From Inia geoffrensis (taxonomy: Eukaryota > Chordata > Mammalia > Artiodactyla > Iniidae), in the NCBI GenBank assembly GCA_036417435.1, contig JAZAQT010000217.1, positions 248,001 to 312,000 on the forward strand: a stretch of 64,000 bases of DNA. Reading direction: 5' to 3'. The notes under the pieces were generated by a model that worked only from the letters and a program-made list of their open reading frames with translations, had not been told where the DNA came from and did no database searches. Positions 10,857 to 23,088 of this stretch are shown here, in pieces; the first letter of the stretch is position 1, and each line of letters opens with the position of its first letter. Position numbers and translations under genes: made by a program.

Positions 10857-12609
10857 TTGCAGGCTTGCTTGGTTGGCCAAAAAGGGCGTATGCGTTTTTT
10901 CCTGAATATATTCAGGAAAAAACGCATACGCCCTTTTTGGCCAAGTGCATCACTGTCGAACTGCTGCCTCTTTTCCTACGCTTTCACAGCCATTCTTATC
11001 TACCACCTCATATCTGTTTTCTGCAATTCTGCGTCACATTCAAGTCCTCTTCACAGCCTTCCTTCAATAAATTTTTGGATGATAGGGGTCATTTGGAACT
11101 ATGCAGGATTGTGAGTTACAGTGCCAAAAATCTCCTTTTCTTAACTCGCTTTCTTGTGAGCTGACCGCAAACCCGAAGAATTGCTTCAGGCCCTAATCTC
11201 GTTCTGCCATGGCACGCTGCTCCTTTGGTGAATTCTTCTTCCTGTAGGGAAATCAGAGTTCAATGTGTCCGTCCAAACACATCGAGTTAGCCGCTCATTG
11301 GTTCTCCTTATTCCTGTTCATCTTCCACAGAAATTGCAAACTGTGCGACACAAGAGGTCAAAGGCACTGACTCTCCAACTGGGGAGAATGTTAATATCGC
11401 ATCTGGAACGGCGAAATCGAGTACCAGGGGGCGATAATGGCGATGAGTTTTAGAAATTTTGCCTGATCACTTCGTGGACCATATTCTGGGTTTTCCATGC
11501 ATATTTTAGCTGAAGGATAAATCCCTTAAACGTGGAGATTTGGGACCCATGGAATGGGAACCAAGCACCATTACTTCAAAGGGTCTGCATTCCCTCAGAA
11601 ATAGTATCAGCCCCAAGTGTCCAGCCTTATCTCTCCCCCAGCTGTAGATGTAGAGGTCGTAAATCCGAGATTCCTCACAAGCCCTGAAGGACTTATTTAA
11701 GAATTTCTCTCTATTTCACAGTCCTGGTGTTTTCTTTTTCAAATTTATTTTTATAAGGGGATTTAGCTTATTTACACTGCTGTGTGTATGCTGCTGTACA
11801 CAAATGATTTTCTTATGGAGACCTATAAATGTATGTGTTTTAATAATCTTCATAGTCAGGTATATTCCTAGGTTCTGAATATGGTGTGTTGAGTCCATTT
11901 GGTTGAGCGAGGAGTAGGTCTTGTCTAATATATATTTGGTTTATGGAATGGTATCTGTCTTAAGGTCAACCTCTGGTTTTATGCAGCCTCCCCACTCTCC
12001 TTTCCACTTAAGCAAGCATAAGTTTCTTTTGTAAATGTGAGACTCTGTTGTGTTTTGAAATGCAGTTCATGCGTAGTCGTGTTTATATTCCCGGTATTAG
12101 TGATATCTTATCATGTTTCTTTTTCTGTGTGACTATTTCACTTAGAATCATCGTAACTATATCCACTCATTATGCTGCTACTGGTCTGTTGCCATTGATT
12201 TCATTGTTGAGTGAGATTTCATTGTTGAGAGATATTCCATTGTAGGTATGTACCACAACTTCTATATCCATTTTTCTCTTTCTGGGTTATTGAAGTTGTA
12301 CCATAGTCAAGGTTCCCGTACACAGAGCAGCCCCAAACTTTGGTGTGGCTGTGTCTTTTTCATTTAAATTTTCCGAAACTATAGCACCATAAGTGGAAGT
12401 GCCCTAGGGTCTCTAGTTTGGTTTTTCCTTTGTTCCAGGAAACACCATCCACTTCTCCAGAATGGCTGTTGGCAATTTAAATCCCGCCCATCAGCATAAC
12501 AAGGCTGCCGGTTCTCCACGGCCTGTCCTGCCTCTCTGGATTTTACACTTTTTTCGGAAGGCTCTTTTGATCGTTGGGAAGTGAGACTTCCTTGTAGTGC
12601 TGATGTCCA
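10857..12609 (+). repeat. Satellite unit U7, 1,753 bp
   Basis: Long form. The palindrome at 10873-10944 is perfect. The front is close to U3, but unlike U3 the tail has the 18-bp duplication and the GACTATTTCAC one-base deletion. Confidence 0.95.
10873..10944. repeat. Perfect 72-bp palindrome (U7)
   Basis: Both arms match at all 36 positions, identical to the reference copy in U3. Confidence 0.95.
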
Positions 12610-14345
12610 TTGCAGGCTTGCTTGGTTGGCCAAAAAGGGCGTATGCGTTTTTTCCTGAATATATTCAGGAAAAAACGCATATGCCCTTTTTGGCCAAGTG
12701 CATCACTGTCGAACTGCTGCCTCTTTTCCTTCGCTTTCAGAACAGTTCTTATCTACCACCTGATATCTGTTTTCTGCAATTCTGCGTTGCATTCAAGTCC
12801 TCTTCACAGCCTTCCTTCAATAAATTTTTGGATGATAGGGGTCATTTGTAACGCTGCAGGATTGTGAGTTACACTGCCAAAAAACTCCTTTTCTCAACTC
12901 GCTTTCTTGTGAGCTGACTGCAAACCCGAAGAATTGCTTCAGGCCCTAATCTCGTTCCGGCATGGCACGCTGAGCCTTTGGTGAATTCTTCTTCCTGTAG
13001 CGAAATCAGAGTTCAATGTGCCCGTCCAAACACATCGAGTTAGCCGCTCATTGGTTCTCCTTATTCCTGTTCTTCTTCCACAGAAATTGCAAACTGTGCG
13101 AAACAAGAGGTCAAAGGCACTGACTCTCCAAGTGGGGAGAATGTTAATATCTCATCTGGAACGGCGAACTCGAGTACCAGGGGGAGAAAATGGCGATGAG
13201 TTTTAGAAATTTTGCCTGATCACTTCGTGTACCATATTTTGGGTTTTCCATGCATATGTTAGCTGAAGGATAAATCCCTTAAACGTGGAGATTTGGGACC
13301 CATGGAATGGGAACCAAGCAAAATTACCTCAAACGGTCTGCATTCCCTCACCAATAGTATCAGCCCCAAGTATCCAGCCTTATCTGTCCCCCAGCTGTGG
13401 ATGTAGAGGTGGTAATTCCAAGATTCCTCACAAGCCCTCAAGGACTTATTTAAGAATTTCTCTCTATTTCACAGTCCTTGTGTTTTCTTTTCCAAATTTA
13501 TTTTTATAAGGGGATTTAGCTTATTTACACTGCTGTGTGTATGCTGCTGTACACAAATGATTTTCTTATGGAGACCTATAAATGTGTGGGTTTTAATTTT
13601 CTTCATAGTCAGTTATATTCCTAGGTTTTGAATACGGTGTGTTGAGTCACTTTGGTTGAGCGAGGAGTAGGTCTTGTCTAATATATATTTGGCTTAAGGA
13701 ATGGTATCTGTCCTAATGTCAACCTCTGGTTTTATGCAGCCTCCCCACTCACCTTTCCCCTTAAGCAAGCATAAGTTTCTTTTGTAAATATGAGACTCTG
13801 CTGTGTTTTGAAATGCAGTTCATGCGTAGTCATGTTTACATTCCTGGTATTAGTGATATCTTATGATGTTTCTTTTTCTGTGTGACTTATTTCACTTAGA
13901 ATCATCGTAACTATATCCACTCATTATGCTGCTACTGGTCTGTTGCCATTGATTTCATTGTTGAGTGATATTCCATTGGAGGTATGTACCACAACTTCTA
14001 TATCCGTTTTTCCCTTTCTGGGCTATTGAAGTTGTACCATAGTCAAGGTTCCCGTACACAGAGCAGCCCCAAACTTTGGTGTGGCTGTGTCTTTTTCATT
14101 TCAATTTTCCGAATCTATAGCACCATAAGTGGAAGAGCCCTAGGCTATCTAGTTTGGTTTTTTCTTTGTTCCAGGAAACACAATCCACTTCTCCAGAATG
14201 GCTGTTGGCAATTTACATCCCGCCCATCAGCATAACAAGGCTGCCGGTTATCCGTGGCCTGTCCTGCCTCTCTGGATTTTACACTTTTTTCGGAAGGCCC
14301 TTTTCATCGTTGGGAAGCGAGACTTCCTTGTAGTGCGGATTTCCA
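12610..14345 (+). repeat. Satellite unit U8, 1,736 bp
   Basis: Short form. The palindrome at 12626-12697 has one mismatch. The tail carries GGAGGTATG and CCGTTTTTCCC, shared with the tail of U3. Confidence 0.95.
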
Positions 14346-16098
14346 TTGCAGGCTTGCTTGGTTGGCCAAAAAGGGCGTATGCGTTTTTTCCTGAATATAT
14401 TCAGGAAAAAACGCATACGCCCTTTTTGGCCAAGTGCATCACTGTCGAACTGCTGCCTCTTTTCCTACGCTTTCAGAGCAATTCTTATCTACCCCCTGAT
14501 ATCTGTTTTCTGCAATTCTGCGTCGCGTTCAAGTCCTCTTCACAGCCTTCCTTCAATAAATTTTTGGATGATAGGGGTCATTTGGAACTCTGCAGGATTG
14601 TGAGTTACAGTGCCAAAAATCTCCTTTTCTCATCTCGGTTTCTTGTGAGCTGACCGCAATACCGAAGAATTGCTTCAGGCCCTAATCTCCTTCCGGCATG
14701 GCACGCTGAACCTATGGTGAATTCTTCTTCCTGTAGGGAAATCAGAGTTCAATGTGCCCGTCCAAACACATCGAGTTAGCCGCTCATTGGTTCTCCTTAT
14801 TCGTGTTCATCTTCCACAGAAATTGCAAACTGTGCGAAACAAGAGATCAAAGGCACTGACTCTCCAAATGGGGAGAAAGTTAATATCGCATCTCGAACGG
14901 CGAACTCGAGTACCAGGGGGCGAAAATGGTGATGAGTTTTAGAAATTTTACCTGATCACTTCGTGGACCATATTCTGGGTTTTCCATGCATATTTTAGCT
15001 GAAGGATAAATCCCTTAAACGTGGAGATTTGGGACCCGTGGAATGGGAACCATGCACCATTACCTCAAAGGGTCTGCATTCCCTCACCAATAGTATCAGC
15101 CCCAAGTGTCCAGCCTTATCTCTCCCACAGCTGTGGATGTAGAGGTGGTAAATCCAAGAATCCTCACAAGCCCTGAAGGACTTATTTAAGAATTTCTCTC
15201 TATTTCACAGTCCTGATGTTTTCTTTTCCAAATTTATTTTTATAAGGGGATTTAGCTTATTTACACTGCTGTGTGTATGCTGCTGTACACAAATGATTTT
15301 CTTATGGAGACCTATAAATGTATGGGTTTTAATTCTCTTCATAGTCAGGTATATTCCCAGGTTTTGAATACGGGGTGTTGAGTCCATTTGGTTGAGCGAG
15401 GAGTAGGTCTTGTCTAATACATATTTGGCTTATGGAATGGTATCTGTCCTAATGTCAACCTCTGGTTTTATGCAGCCTCCCCACTCTCCTTTCCCCTTAA
15501 GCAAGCATAAGTTTCTTTTGTAAATGTGAGACTCTGTTGTGTTTTGAAATGCAGTTCATGCGTAGTCTTGCTTACATTCCCGGTATTAGTGATATCTTAT
15601 GATGTTTCTTTTTCTGTGTTACTATTTCACTTATAATCATCGTAACTATATCCACTCATTATGCTGCTACTGGTCTGTTGCCATTGATTTCATTGTTGAG
15701 TGAGATTTCATTGTTGAGTGATATTCCATTGTAGGGATGTACCACAACTTCTATATCCATTTTTCTCTTTCTAGGCTATTGAAGTTGTACCATAGTCAAG
15801 GTTCCCGTACACAGAGTAGCCCCAAACTTTGGTGTGGCTGTGTCTTCTTCATTTAAATTTTCCGAATCTATAGCACCATAAGTGAAAGTGCCCTAGGCTC
15901 TCTAGCTTGTTTTTTTCTTTGTTCCAGGAAACACCATCCACTTCTCCATAGTGGCTGTTGGCAATTTACATCCCGCCCATCAGCATAACAAGGCTGCCGG
16001 TTCTCCATGGCCTGTCCTGCCACTCTGGATTTTACAATTTTTTCGGACGGCCCTTTTGATCGGTGGGAAGTGAGACTGCCTTGTAGTGCAGATTTCCA
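14346..16098 (+). repeat. Satellite unit U9, 1,753 bp
   Basis: Long form; the palindrome at 14362-14433 is perfect. It shares TCCTGATGTTTTC and AGTCTTGCTTACATT with U11, two units downstream (offset about 3,507 bp), which hints at a local dimer. Confidence 0.95.
14362..14433. repeat. Perfect 72-bp palindrome (U9)
   Basis: All 36 pairs match. The neighbouring U8 and U10 copies each have one mismatch. Confidence 0.95.
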
Positions 16099-17852
16099 TT
16101 GCAGGCTTGCTTGGTTGGCCAAAAAGGGCGTAGGCGTTTTTTCCTGAATATATTCAGGAAAAAACGCCTACACCCTTTTTGGCCAAGTGCATGACTGTCG
16201 AACTGCTGCTTCTTTTCCTACGCTTTCAGAGCAATTCTTATCTACCACCTGATATCTGTTTTCTGCAATTCTGCGTCACATTCAATTCCTCTTCACAGCC
16301 TTCCTTCAATAAATTTTTGGATGATAGGGGTCATTTGGAACTCTGCAGGATTGTGAGTTACACTGCCAAAAATCTCCTTTTCTCAACTCGGTTTCTTGTG
16401 AGCTGAACGCAAACCCGAAGAATTGCTTCAGGCCCTAATCTCGTTCCGGCATGGCATGCTGACCCTTTGGTGAATTATTCTTCCTGTAGGGAAATCAGAG
16501 TTCAATGTGCCCGTCCAAACACATCAAGTTAGCCGCTCATTCTTTCTCCATATTCCTGTTCATCTTCCACAGAAATTGAAAACTGTGCGACACAAGAAGT
16601 CAAAGGCACTGACTCTCCAAGTGGGGAGAATATTAATATCGCATGTGGAACGGCGAACTCGAGTACCAGGGAGCGAAAATGGCGATGAGTTTTAGAAATT
16701 TTTCCGGAACACTTCGTGGACCATATTCTGGGTTTTCCATGCATATATTAGCTGAATGATAAATCCCTTAAACGTTGAGATTTGGGACCCGTGGAATGGG
16801 AACCATGCACCATTACCTCAAAGGGTCTGCATTCCCTCACCAATAGTATCAGCCCCAAGTGTCCAGCCTTATCTCTCCCCCAGCTGTGAATGTAGAGGTG
16901 ATAAATACAAGAATCCTCACAATCCCTGAAGGACTTATTTAAGAAATTCTCTCTATTACACAGTCGTTGTGATTTCTTTTTCAATTTTATTTTTATTAGG
17001 GGATTTAGCTTATTTACACTGCTGTATGTATGCTGCTGTACACAAATGATTTTCTTATGGAGACCTATAAATGTATGGGTTTTAATTTTTTTCATAGTCA
17101 GGTATATTCCTAGGATTTGAATACGGTGTGTTGAGTCCATTTGGTTCAGCGAGGAGTAGGTCTTGTCTAATATATATTTGGCTTATGGAACGGTATCTGT
17201 CCTAATGTCAACCTCTGGTTTTATGCAGCCTCCCCACTCTCCTTTCCCCTCAAGCAAGCATAAGTTTCTTTTGTAAATGTGAGACTCTGTTGTGTTTTGA
17301 AATGCAGTTCATGCGTAGTCGTGTTTAAATTCCTGGTATTAGTGATATCTTATGATGTTTCTTTTTCTGTGTGACTTATTTCACTTAGAATCATCATAAC
17401 TATATCCACTCATTATGCTGCTACTGGTCTGTTGCCATTGATTTCATTGTTGTGTGAGATTTCATTGTTGAGTGATATTCCATTGTAGGGATGTACCACA
17501 ACTTCGATATCCATTTTTCTTTTTCTGGGCTATTGAAGTTGTACCATAGTCAAGGTTCCCGAACACAGAGCAGCCCCAAACTTTGGTGTGGCTGTGTCTT
17601 TTTCATTTAAATTTTCCGAATCTATAGCACCATAAGTGGAAGTGCCCTAGGCTCTCTAGCTTGGTTTTTTCTTCGTTCCAGGAAACACCATCCACTTCTC
17701 CATAGTGGCTGTTGGCAATTTACATCCCGCCCATCAGCAAAAGAAGGCTGCCGGTTCTCCGTGGCCTGTCCTGCCTCTCTGGATTTTACACTTTTTTCGG
17801 ACGGCCCTTTTGATCGGTGGGAAGTGAGACTTCCTTGTAGTGCGGATTTCCA
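16099..17852 (+). repeat. Satellite unit U10, 1,754 bp
   Basis: Long form. The palindrome at 16115-16186 carries a matched change in both arms (GTAGGCG left, CGCCTAC right) and one true mismatch (CACCC). The same variant occurs in U32. Confidence 0.95.
16115..16186. repeat. Palindrome with a matched change in both arms (U10)
   Basis: The left arm has GTAGGCG for GTATGCG and the right arm has CGCCTAC for CGCATAC, so the pair changed together. One unmatched change (CACCC for CGCCC) remains. Confidence 0.93.
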
Positions 17853-19605
17853 TTGCAGGCTTGCTTGGTTGGCCAAAAATTGCGTATGCGTTTTTTCCTG
17901 AATATATTCAGGAAAAAACGCATGCGCAATTTTTGGCCAAGTGCATCACTGTCGAACTGCTGCCTCTTTTCCTATGCTTTCTGAGCAATTCTTATCTACC
18001 ACCTGATATCTGTTTTCTGCAATTCTGCGTCGCGTTCAAGTCCTCTTCACAGCCTTCCTTCAATAAATTTTTGGATGATATGGGTCATTTGGAACTCTGC
18101 AGGATTGTGAGTTACAGTGCCAAAAATCTCCTTTTCTCAACTCGCTTTCTTGTGAGCTGACCGCAAACCCGAAGAATTGCTTCAGGCCCTAATCTCGTTC
18201 TGGCAATGCACGCTGAGCTTTTGGTGAATTCTTCTTCCTGTAGGGAAATCAGAGTTCAATGTGCCCGTCCAAACACATCGAGTTAACCGCTTATTGGTTC
18301 TCCTTATTCCTGTTGATCTTCCACAGAAATATCAAACTGTGCGACACAAGAGGTCAAAGGCACTGACTCTCCAAGTGGGGAGAATGTTAATATCGCATCT
18401 GGAACGGCGAACTCGAGTACCAGGGGGCGAAAATGGCGACGAGTTTTAGAAATTTTGCCTGATCACTTCGTGGACCATATTTTGGGTTTTCCTTGCATAT
18501 TTTAGCTGAAGGATAAATCCCTTAAACGTGGAGATTTGGGACCCGTGGAATGGGAACCATGCACCATTACCTCAAACGGTCTGCATTCCCTCACCAATAG
18601 TATCAGCCCCAAGTGTCCAGCCTTATCTCTCCCCCAGCTGTGGATGTAGAGGTCGTAAATCCAAGAATCCTCACAAGCCCTGAAGGACTTATTTAAGAAT
18701 TTCTCTCTATTTCACAGTCCTGATGTTTTCTTTTCCAAATTGATTTTTATACGGGGATTTAGCTTATTTACACTGCTGTGTGTATGCTGCTGTACACAAA
18801 TGATTTTCTTATGGAGACCTATAAATGTATGGGTTTTAATTTTCTTCATAGTCAGGTATATTCCTAGGTTTTGAATACGGGGTGTTGAGTCCATTTGGTT
18901 GAGCGAGGAGTAGGTCTCGTCTAATATATATTTGGCTTATGGAATGGTATCTGTCCTAATGTCAACCTCTGGTTTTCTGCAGCCTCCCCACTCTCCTTTC
19001 CCCTTAAGCAAGCATAAGTTTCTTTTGTAAATGTGAGACTCTGTTGAGTTTTGAAATGCAGTTCATGCGTAGTCTTGCTTACATTCCCGGTATTAGTGAT
19101 ATCTTATGATGTTTCTTTTTCTGTGTGACTATTTCACTTAGAATCATCGTAACTATATCCACTCATTATGCTGCTACTGGTCTGTTGCCATTGATTTCAT
19201 TGTTGAGTGAGATTTCATTGTTGAGTGATATTCCATTATAGGGATGTAACACAACTTCTATATCGATTTTTCTCTTTCTGGACTATTGAAGTTGTACCAT
19301 AGTCAAGGTTCCCGTACACAGAGCAGCCCCAAACTTTGGCGTGGCTCTGTCTTTTTCACTTAAATTTTCCGAATCTATAGCACCATAAGTGGAAGTGCCC
19401 TAGGCTCTCTAGCTTGTTTTTTTCTTTGTTCCAGAAAACACCATCCACTTCTCCAGAGTGGCTGTTGGCAATTTACATACCGCCCATCAGCATAACAAGG
19501 CTGCCGGTTCTCCTTGGCCTGTCCTGCCTGTCTGGATTTTACACATTTGTAGGAGGGCCCTTTTGATCGGTGGGAAGTGAGACTTCATTGTAATGCGGAT
19601 TTCCA
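17853..19605 (+). repeat. Satellite unit U11, 1,753 bp
   Basis: Long form, partner of U9. In the palindrome (17869-17940) GG is replaced by TT in the left arm and CC by AA in the right arm, so pairing is kept; one T/C mismatch remains. Confidence 0.95.
17869..17940. repeat. Palindrome with a matched two-base change in both arms (U11)
   Basis: The left arm has AAAAATTGCG for AAAAAGGGCG and the right arm has CGCAATTTTT for CGCCCTTTTT. Two adjacent pairs changed in both arms; a single T/C mismatch is left nearby. No other unit in the window has this variant. Confidence 0.93.
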
Positions 19606-21341
19606 TTGCAGGCTTGCTTGGTTGGCCAAAAAGGGCGTATGCGTTTTTTCCTGAATATATTCAGGAAAAAACGCATACGCCCTTTTTGGCCAAGTGCATC
19701 ACTGTCGAACTGCTGCCTCTTTTCCTATGCTTTCAGAGCAATTCTTATCTACCCCCTGATATCTGTTATCTGCTATTCTGGGTCGCGTTCAAGTCCTCTT
19801 CACAGCCTTCCTTCAATAAATTTTTGGATGATAGGGGTCATTTGGAACTCTGCAGGTTTGTGAGTTACAGTGCCAAAAATCTCCTTTTCTCAACTTGCTT
19901 TCTTGTGAGCTGACCGCAAACCCGAAGAATTGCTTCAGGCCCTAATCTCGTTCCGGCATGGCACGCTGAGCCTTTGGTGAATTCTTCTTCCTGTAGGGAA
20001 ATCAGAGCTCAATGTGCCCGTTCAAACACATCGAGTTAGCCCCTCATTCGTTCTCCTTATTCCTGTTCATCTTCCACGGAAATTGCAAACTGTGCCAAAC
20101 AAGAGGTGAAAGGCACTGACTCTCCAAGTGGAGAGAATGTTAATATTGCATCTGAAAAGGGGAACTCGAGTACCAGGGAGGGAAAATGGCGATGAGTTTT
20201 AGAAATTTTGCCTGATCACTTCGTGGACAATATTCTGGGTTTTCCATGCATATTTTAGCTGAAGGATAAATCCCTTAAATGTGAAGATTTGTGACCCGTG
20301 GAATGGTAACCAAGCACCATTACCTCAAAGGGTCTTCTTTCCCTCATCAATTGTATCAACCTCAAGTGTCCAGACTTATCTCTCCCCCAGCTGCGGAGGT
20401 AGAGGTGGTAAATCCAAGATTTCTCACAAGCCCTGAAGGTCTTATTTAAGAATTCCTCTCTATTTCACAGTCCTTGTGCTTTCTTGTTCAAATTTATTTT
20501 TGTAAAGGGATTTATCTTATTTACACTGCTGTGTGTATGCTGCTGTACACAAATGATTTTCTTATGGAGACCTATAAATGTATGGGTTTTAATTTTCTTC
20601 CTAGACAGGTATATTTCTAGGTTTTGAATACGGGGTGTTGAGTCCATTTGGTTGAGCAAGAAGTAGGTCTCCTCTAATATATATTTGGCTTATGGAATGG
20701 TATCTGTCCTAATGTCCACCTCTGGTTTTATGCAGCCTCCCCACTCTCCTTTCCCCTTAAGCAAGCATAAGTTTCTTTTGTAAATGTGAGACTCTGTTGT
20801 GTTTTGTAATGCAGTTCACGCGTAGCTGTGTTTACATTGCTGGTATTAGTGATATCTTATGATGTTTCTTTTTCTGTGTGACTTATTTCACTTAGAATCA
20901 TCGTAACTACATCCACTCATTATGCTGCTACTGGTCTGTTGCCATTGATTTCATTGTTGAGTGATATTCCATTGTAGGGATGTACCACAACTTCTATATC
21001 CATTTTTCTCTTTCTGGGCTATTGAAGTTGTACCATAGTCAAGGTTCCCGTACACAGAGCAGCCCCAAACTTTGGTGTGGCTGTGTCTTTTTCATTTAAA
21101 TTTTCCGAATCTATACCACCAAGAGTGGAAGTGCCCTAGGCTCGCTGGCTTGCTTTTTTCTTTGTTCAAGGAAACACCATCCACGTCTCCAGAGAGGCTG
21201 TTGGCAATTTACATCCCGCCCATCAGCATAACAAGGCTGCCGGTTCTCCATGGTCTGTCCTGCTTCTCTGGATTTTACACTTTTATCGGATGGCTCTTTT
21301 GATCGGTAGGAAGTGAGACTTCATTGTAGGGCGGATTTCCA
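19606..21341 (+). repeat. Satellite unit U12, 1,736 bp, type A
   Basis: First clear domain II unit. Type A markers are CTGCTATTCTGGG in the front, CAGAGCTCAATG, TTCCACGGAAATTG, and CTTCCTAGACAGG in the L1-like part. The palindrome at 19622-19693 is perfect. No 18-bp duplication. Confidence 0.95.
19622..19693. repeat. Perfect 72-bp palindrome (U12)
   Basis: All 36 pairs match in this type A unit. The B unit that follows has five mismatches. Confidence 0.95.
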
Positions 21342-21357
21342 TTGCAGGCTTGCTTGG

Positions 21358-21429
21358 TTGGCCAAAAAGGACGTATGCGTTATTTCCTGAATATATTCAG
21401 AAAAAAACGCATACGCACCTTTTGGCCAA
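21358..21429. repeat. Decayed palindrome of type B units (U13)
   Basis: Five mismatched pairs, with changes in both arms (GGACG and GTTATTTCC left; CAGAAAAAAACG and ACGCACC right). The same version is in U15 and U23, so the decay is old and was spread with the A-B dimer. Confidence 0.9.
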
Positions 21430-22675
21430 CTGCATCACTGTCGAACTGCTGCCTCTTTTCCTACGCTTTCAGAGCAATTCTTATCTACCACCTGATATCT
21501 CTTTTCTGCAATTCTGCGTCACTTTCAAGTCCTCTTCACAGCCTTCCTTCAATAAAGTTTTGGATGATATGGGTCATTTGGAACTCTGCAGGATTGTGAG
21601 TTACAGTGCCAAAAATCTCCTTTTCTCAACTCGCTTTCTTTTCAGCTGGCCGCAAACCCGAAGAATTGCTTTAGGCCCTAATCTCGTTCCGGCATGGCAG
21701 GCTGAGCCTTTGGTGAATTCTTCCTGTAGGGAAAACAGAGTTCAATGTGCCCGTCCAAACACATCGAGTTAGCCGCTCATTGGTTCTCCTTATTCCTGTT
21801 CATCTTCCACAGAAATTGCAAACTGCGCCAAACAAGAGGTCAAAGGCACTGACTCTCCAAGTGGGGAGAATGTTAATATCGCATCTGGAACAGCGAACTC
21901 GAGTACCAGGGGGTGAAAATGGCTATGAGTTTTAGAATTTTTGCCTGATCACTTCGTGGACCATATTCCGCGTTTTCCATGCATATTGTAGCTGAAGGAT
22001 AAATCCCTTAAACGTGGAGATTTGGAACCCGTGGAATGGGATCCATGCACCATTACCTAAAAGGGTCTGCATTCCCTCACAAATACTATCAGCCCCAAGT
22101 GTCCAGCCTTATCTCTCCCACAGCTGTGGATGTAGAGGTGGTAAATCCAAGATTCCTCAAAAGCTCTGAAGGACTTATTTAAGAATTTCTCACTATTTCA
22201 CAGTCCTTGTGTTTTCTTTTTCAAATTTATTTTTATAAGAGGATTTAGCTTATTTACAGTGCTGTGTTTATGCTGCTGTACACAAATGATTTTCTTATGG
22301 AGACCTATAAATGTATGGGTTTTAATTTTCTTAATAGGTATATTCCTAGGTTTTGAATATGGGGTGTTGAGTCCATTTGGTTGAGCAAAGAGTAGATCTT
22401 ATCTAATATATATTTGGCTTATGGAATGGTATCTGTCCTAATGTCAACCTCTGGTTTTATGCAGCCTCCCTACTCTCCTTTCCCCTTAAGAAAGCATAAG
22501 TTTCTTTTGTAAATATGAGACTCTGTTGTCTTTTGAAATGCAGTTGATGCGTAGTCGTGTTTACATTCCCGGTATTAGTGATATCTTATGATGTTTGTTT
22601 TTCTGTGTGACTTATTTCACTTAGAATCATCGTAACTATATCCACTCATTATGCTGCTACTGGTCTGTTGCCATT

Positions 22676-22711
22676 GATTTCATTGTTGAGTGAGATTTCA
22701 TTGTTGAGTGA
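22676..22711 (+). repeat. 18-bp tandem duplication (U13, type B)
   Basis: Both copies are identical. In domain II the duplication always travels with the 4-bp deletion (ATAGGTAT), here near 22335. Confidence 0.95.
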
Positions 22712-23088
22712 TATTCCATTGTAGGCATGTACCACAACTTCTATATCCATTTTTCTCTTTCTGGGCTATTGAAGTTGTACCATAGTCAAGGTTCCCGTAC
22801 ACAGAGCAGCCCCAAACTTTGGTGTGGCTGTGTCTTTTTCATTTAAATTTTCCGAATCTATAGCACCATAAGTGGAAGTGCCCTAGGCTCTCTATCTTGT
22901 TTTTTTCTTTGTTCAAGGAAACACCATTCACTTCTCCAGAGTGGCTGTTGGCAATTAACATCCCGCCCATCAGCATAACAAGGCTGCCAGTTCTCCTTGG
23001 CCTGTCCTGCCTCTCTGGATTTTACACTTTTTTCGGACGGCCCTTTGGATCGGTGGGAAGTGAGACTTCCTTGTAGTGCGGATTTCCA

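Larger units (their letters stand above)
6979..12190 (+). repeat. Four-unit higher-order repeat, copy 2, with an extra unit after it
   Basis: This is the second copy of the block above. The partner of the U3 tail/U4 head (near 5246, with GGAGGTATG and CCGTTTTTCCC) is not the U7 tail but the U8 tail/U9 head (near 13978), at an offset of about 8,732 bp, or five units. One unit therefore appears to have been gained around the U7/U8 junction. Confidence 0.65.
19606..23088 (+). repeat. A-B dimer higher-order repeat, copy 1 (3,483 bp)
   Basis: A type A short unit followed by a type B long unit with the 18-bp duplication and the 4-bp deletion. Copies at 23089-26574, 33533-37018 and 37019-40503 follow the same order with lengths of 3,485-3,486 bp. 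Confidence 0.85.
21342..23088 (+). repeat. Satellite unit U13, 1,747 bp, type B
   Basis: Type B markers are ATCTCTTTTCTGC, CAGCTGGCCGC, AACAGCGAACTCG, a four-base deletion in the L1-like part (ATAGGTAT for ATAGTCAGGTAT) and the 18-bp duplication at 22676-22711. It also lacks three bases near 21720 (GAATTCTTCCTG). The palindrome (21358-21429) has five mismatches. Confidence 0.95.
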
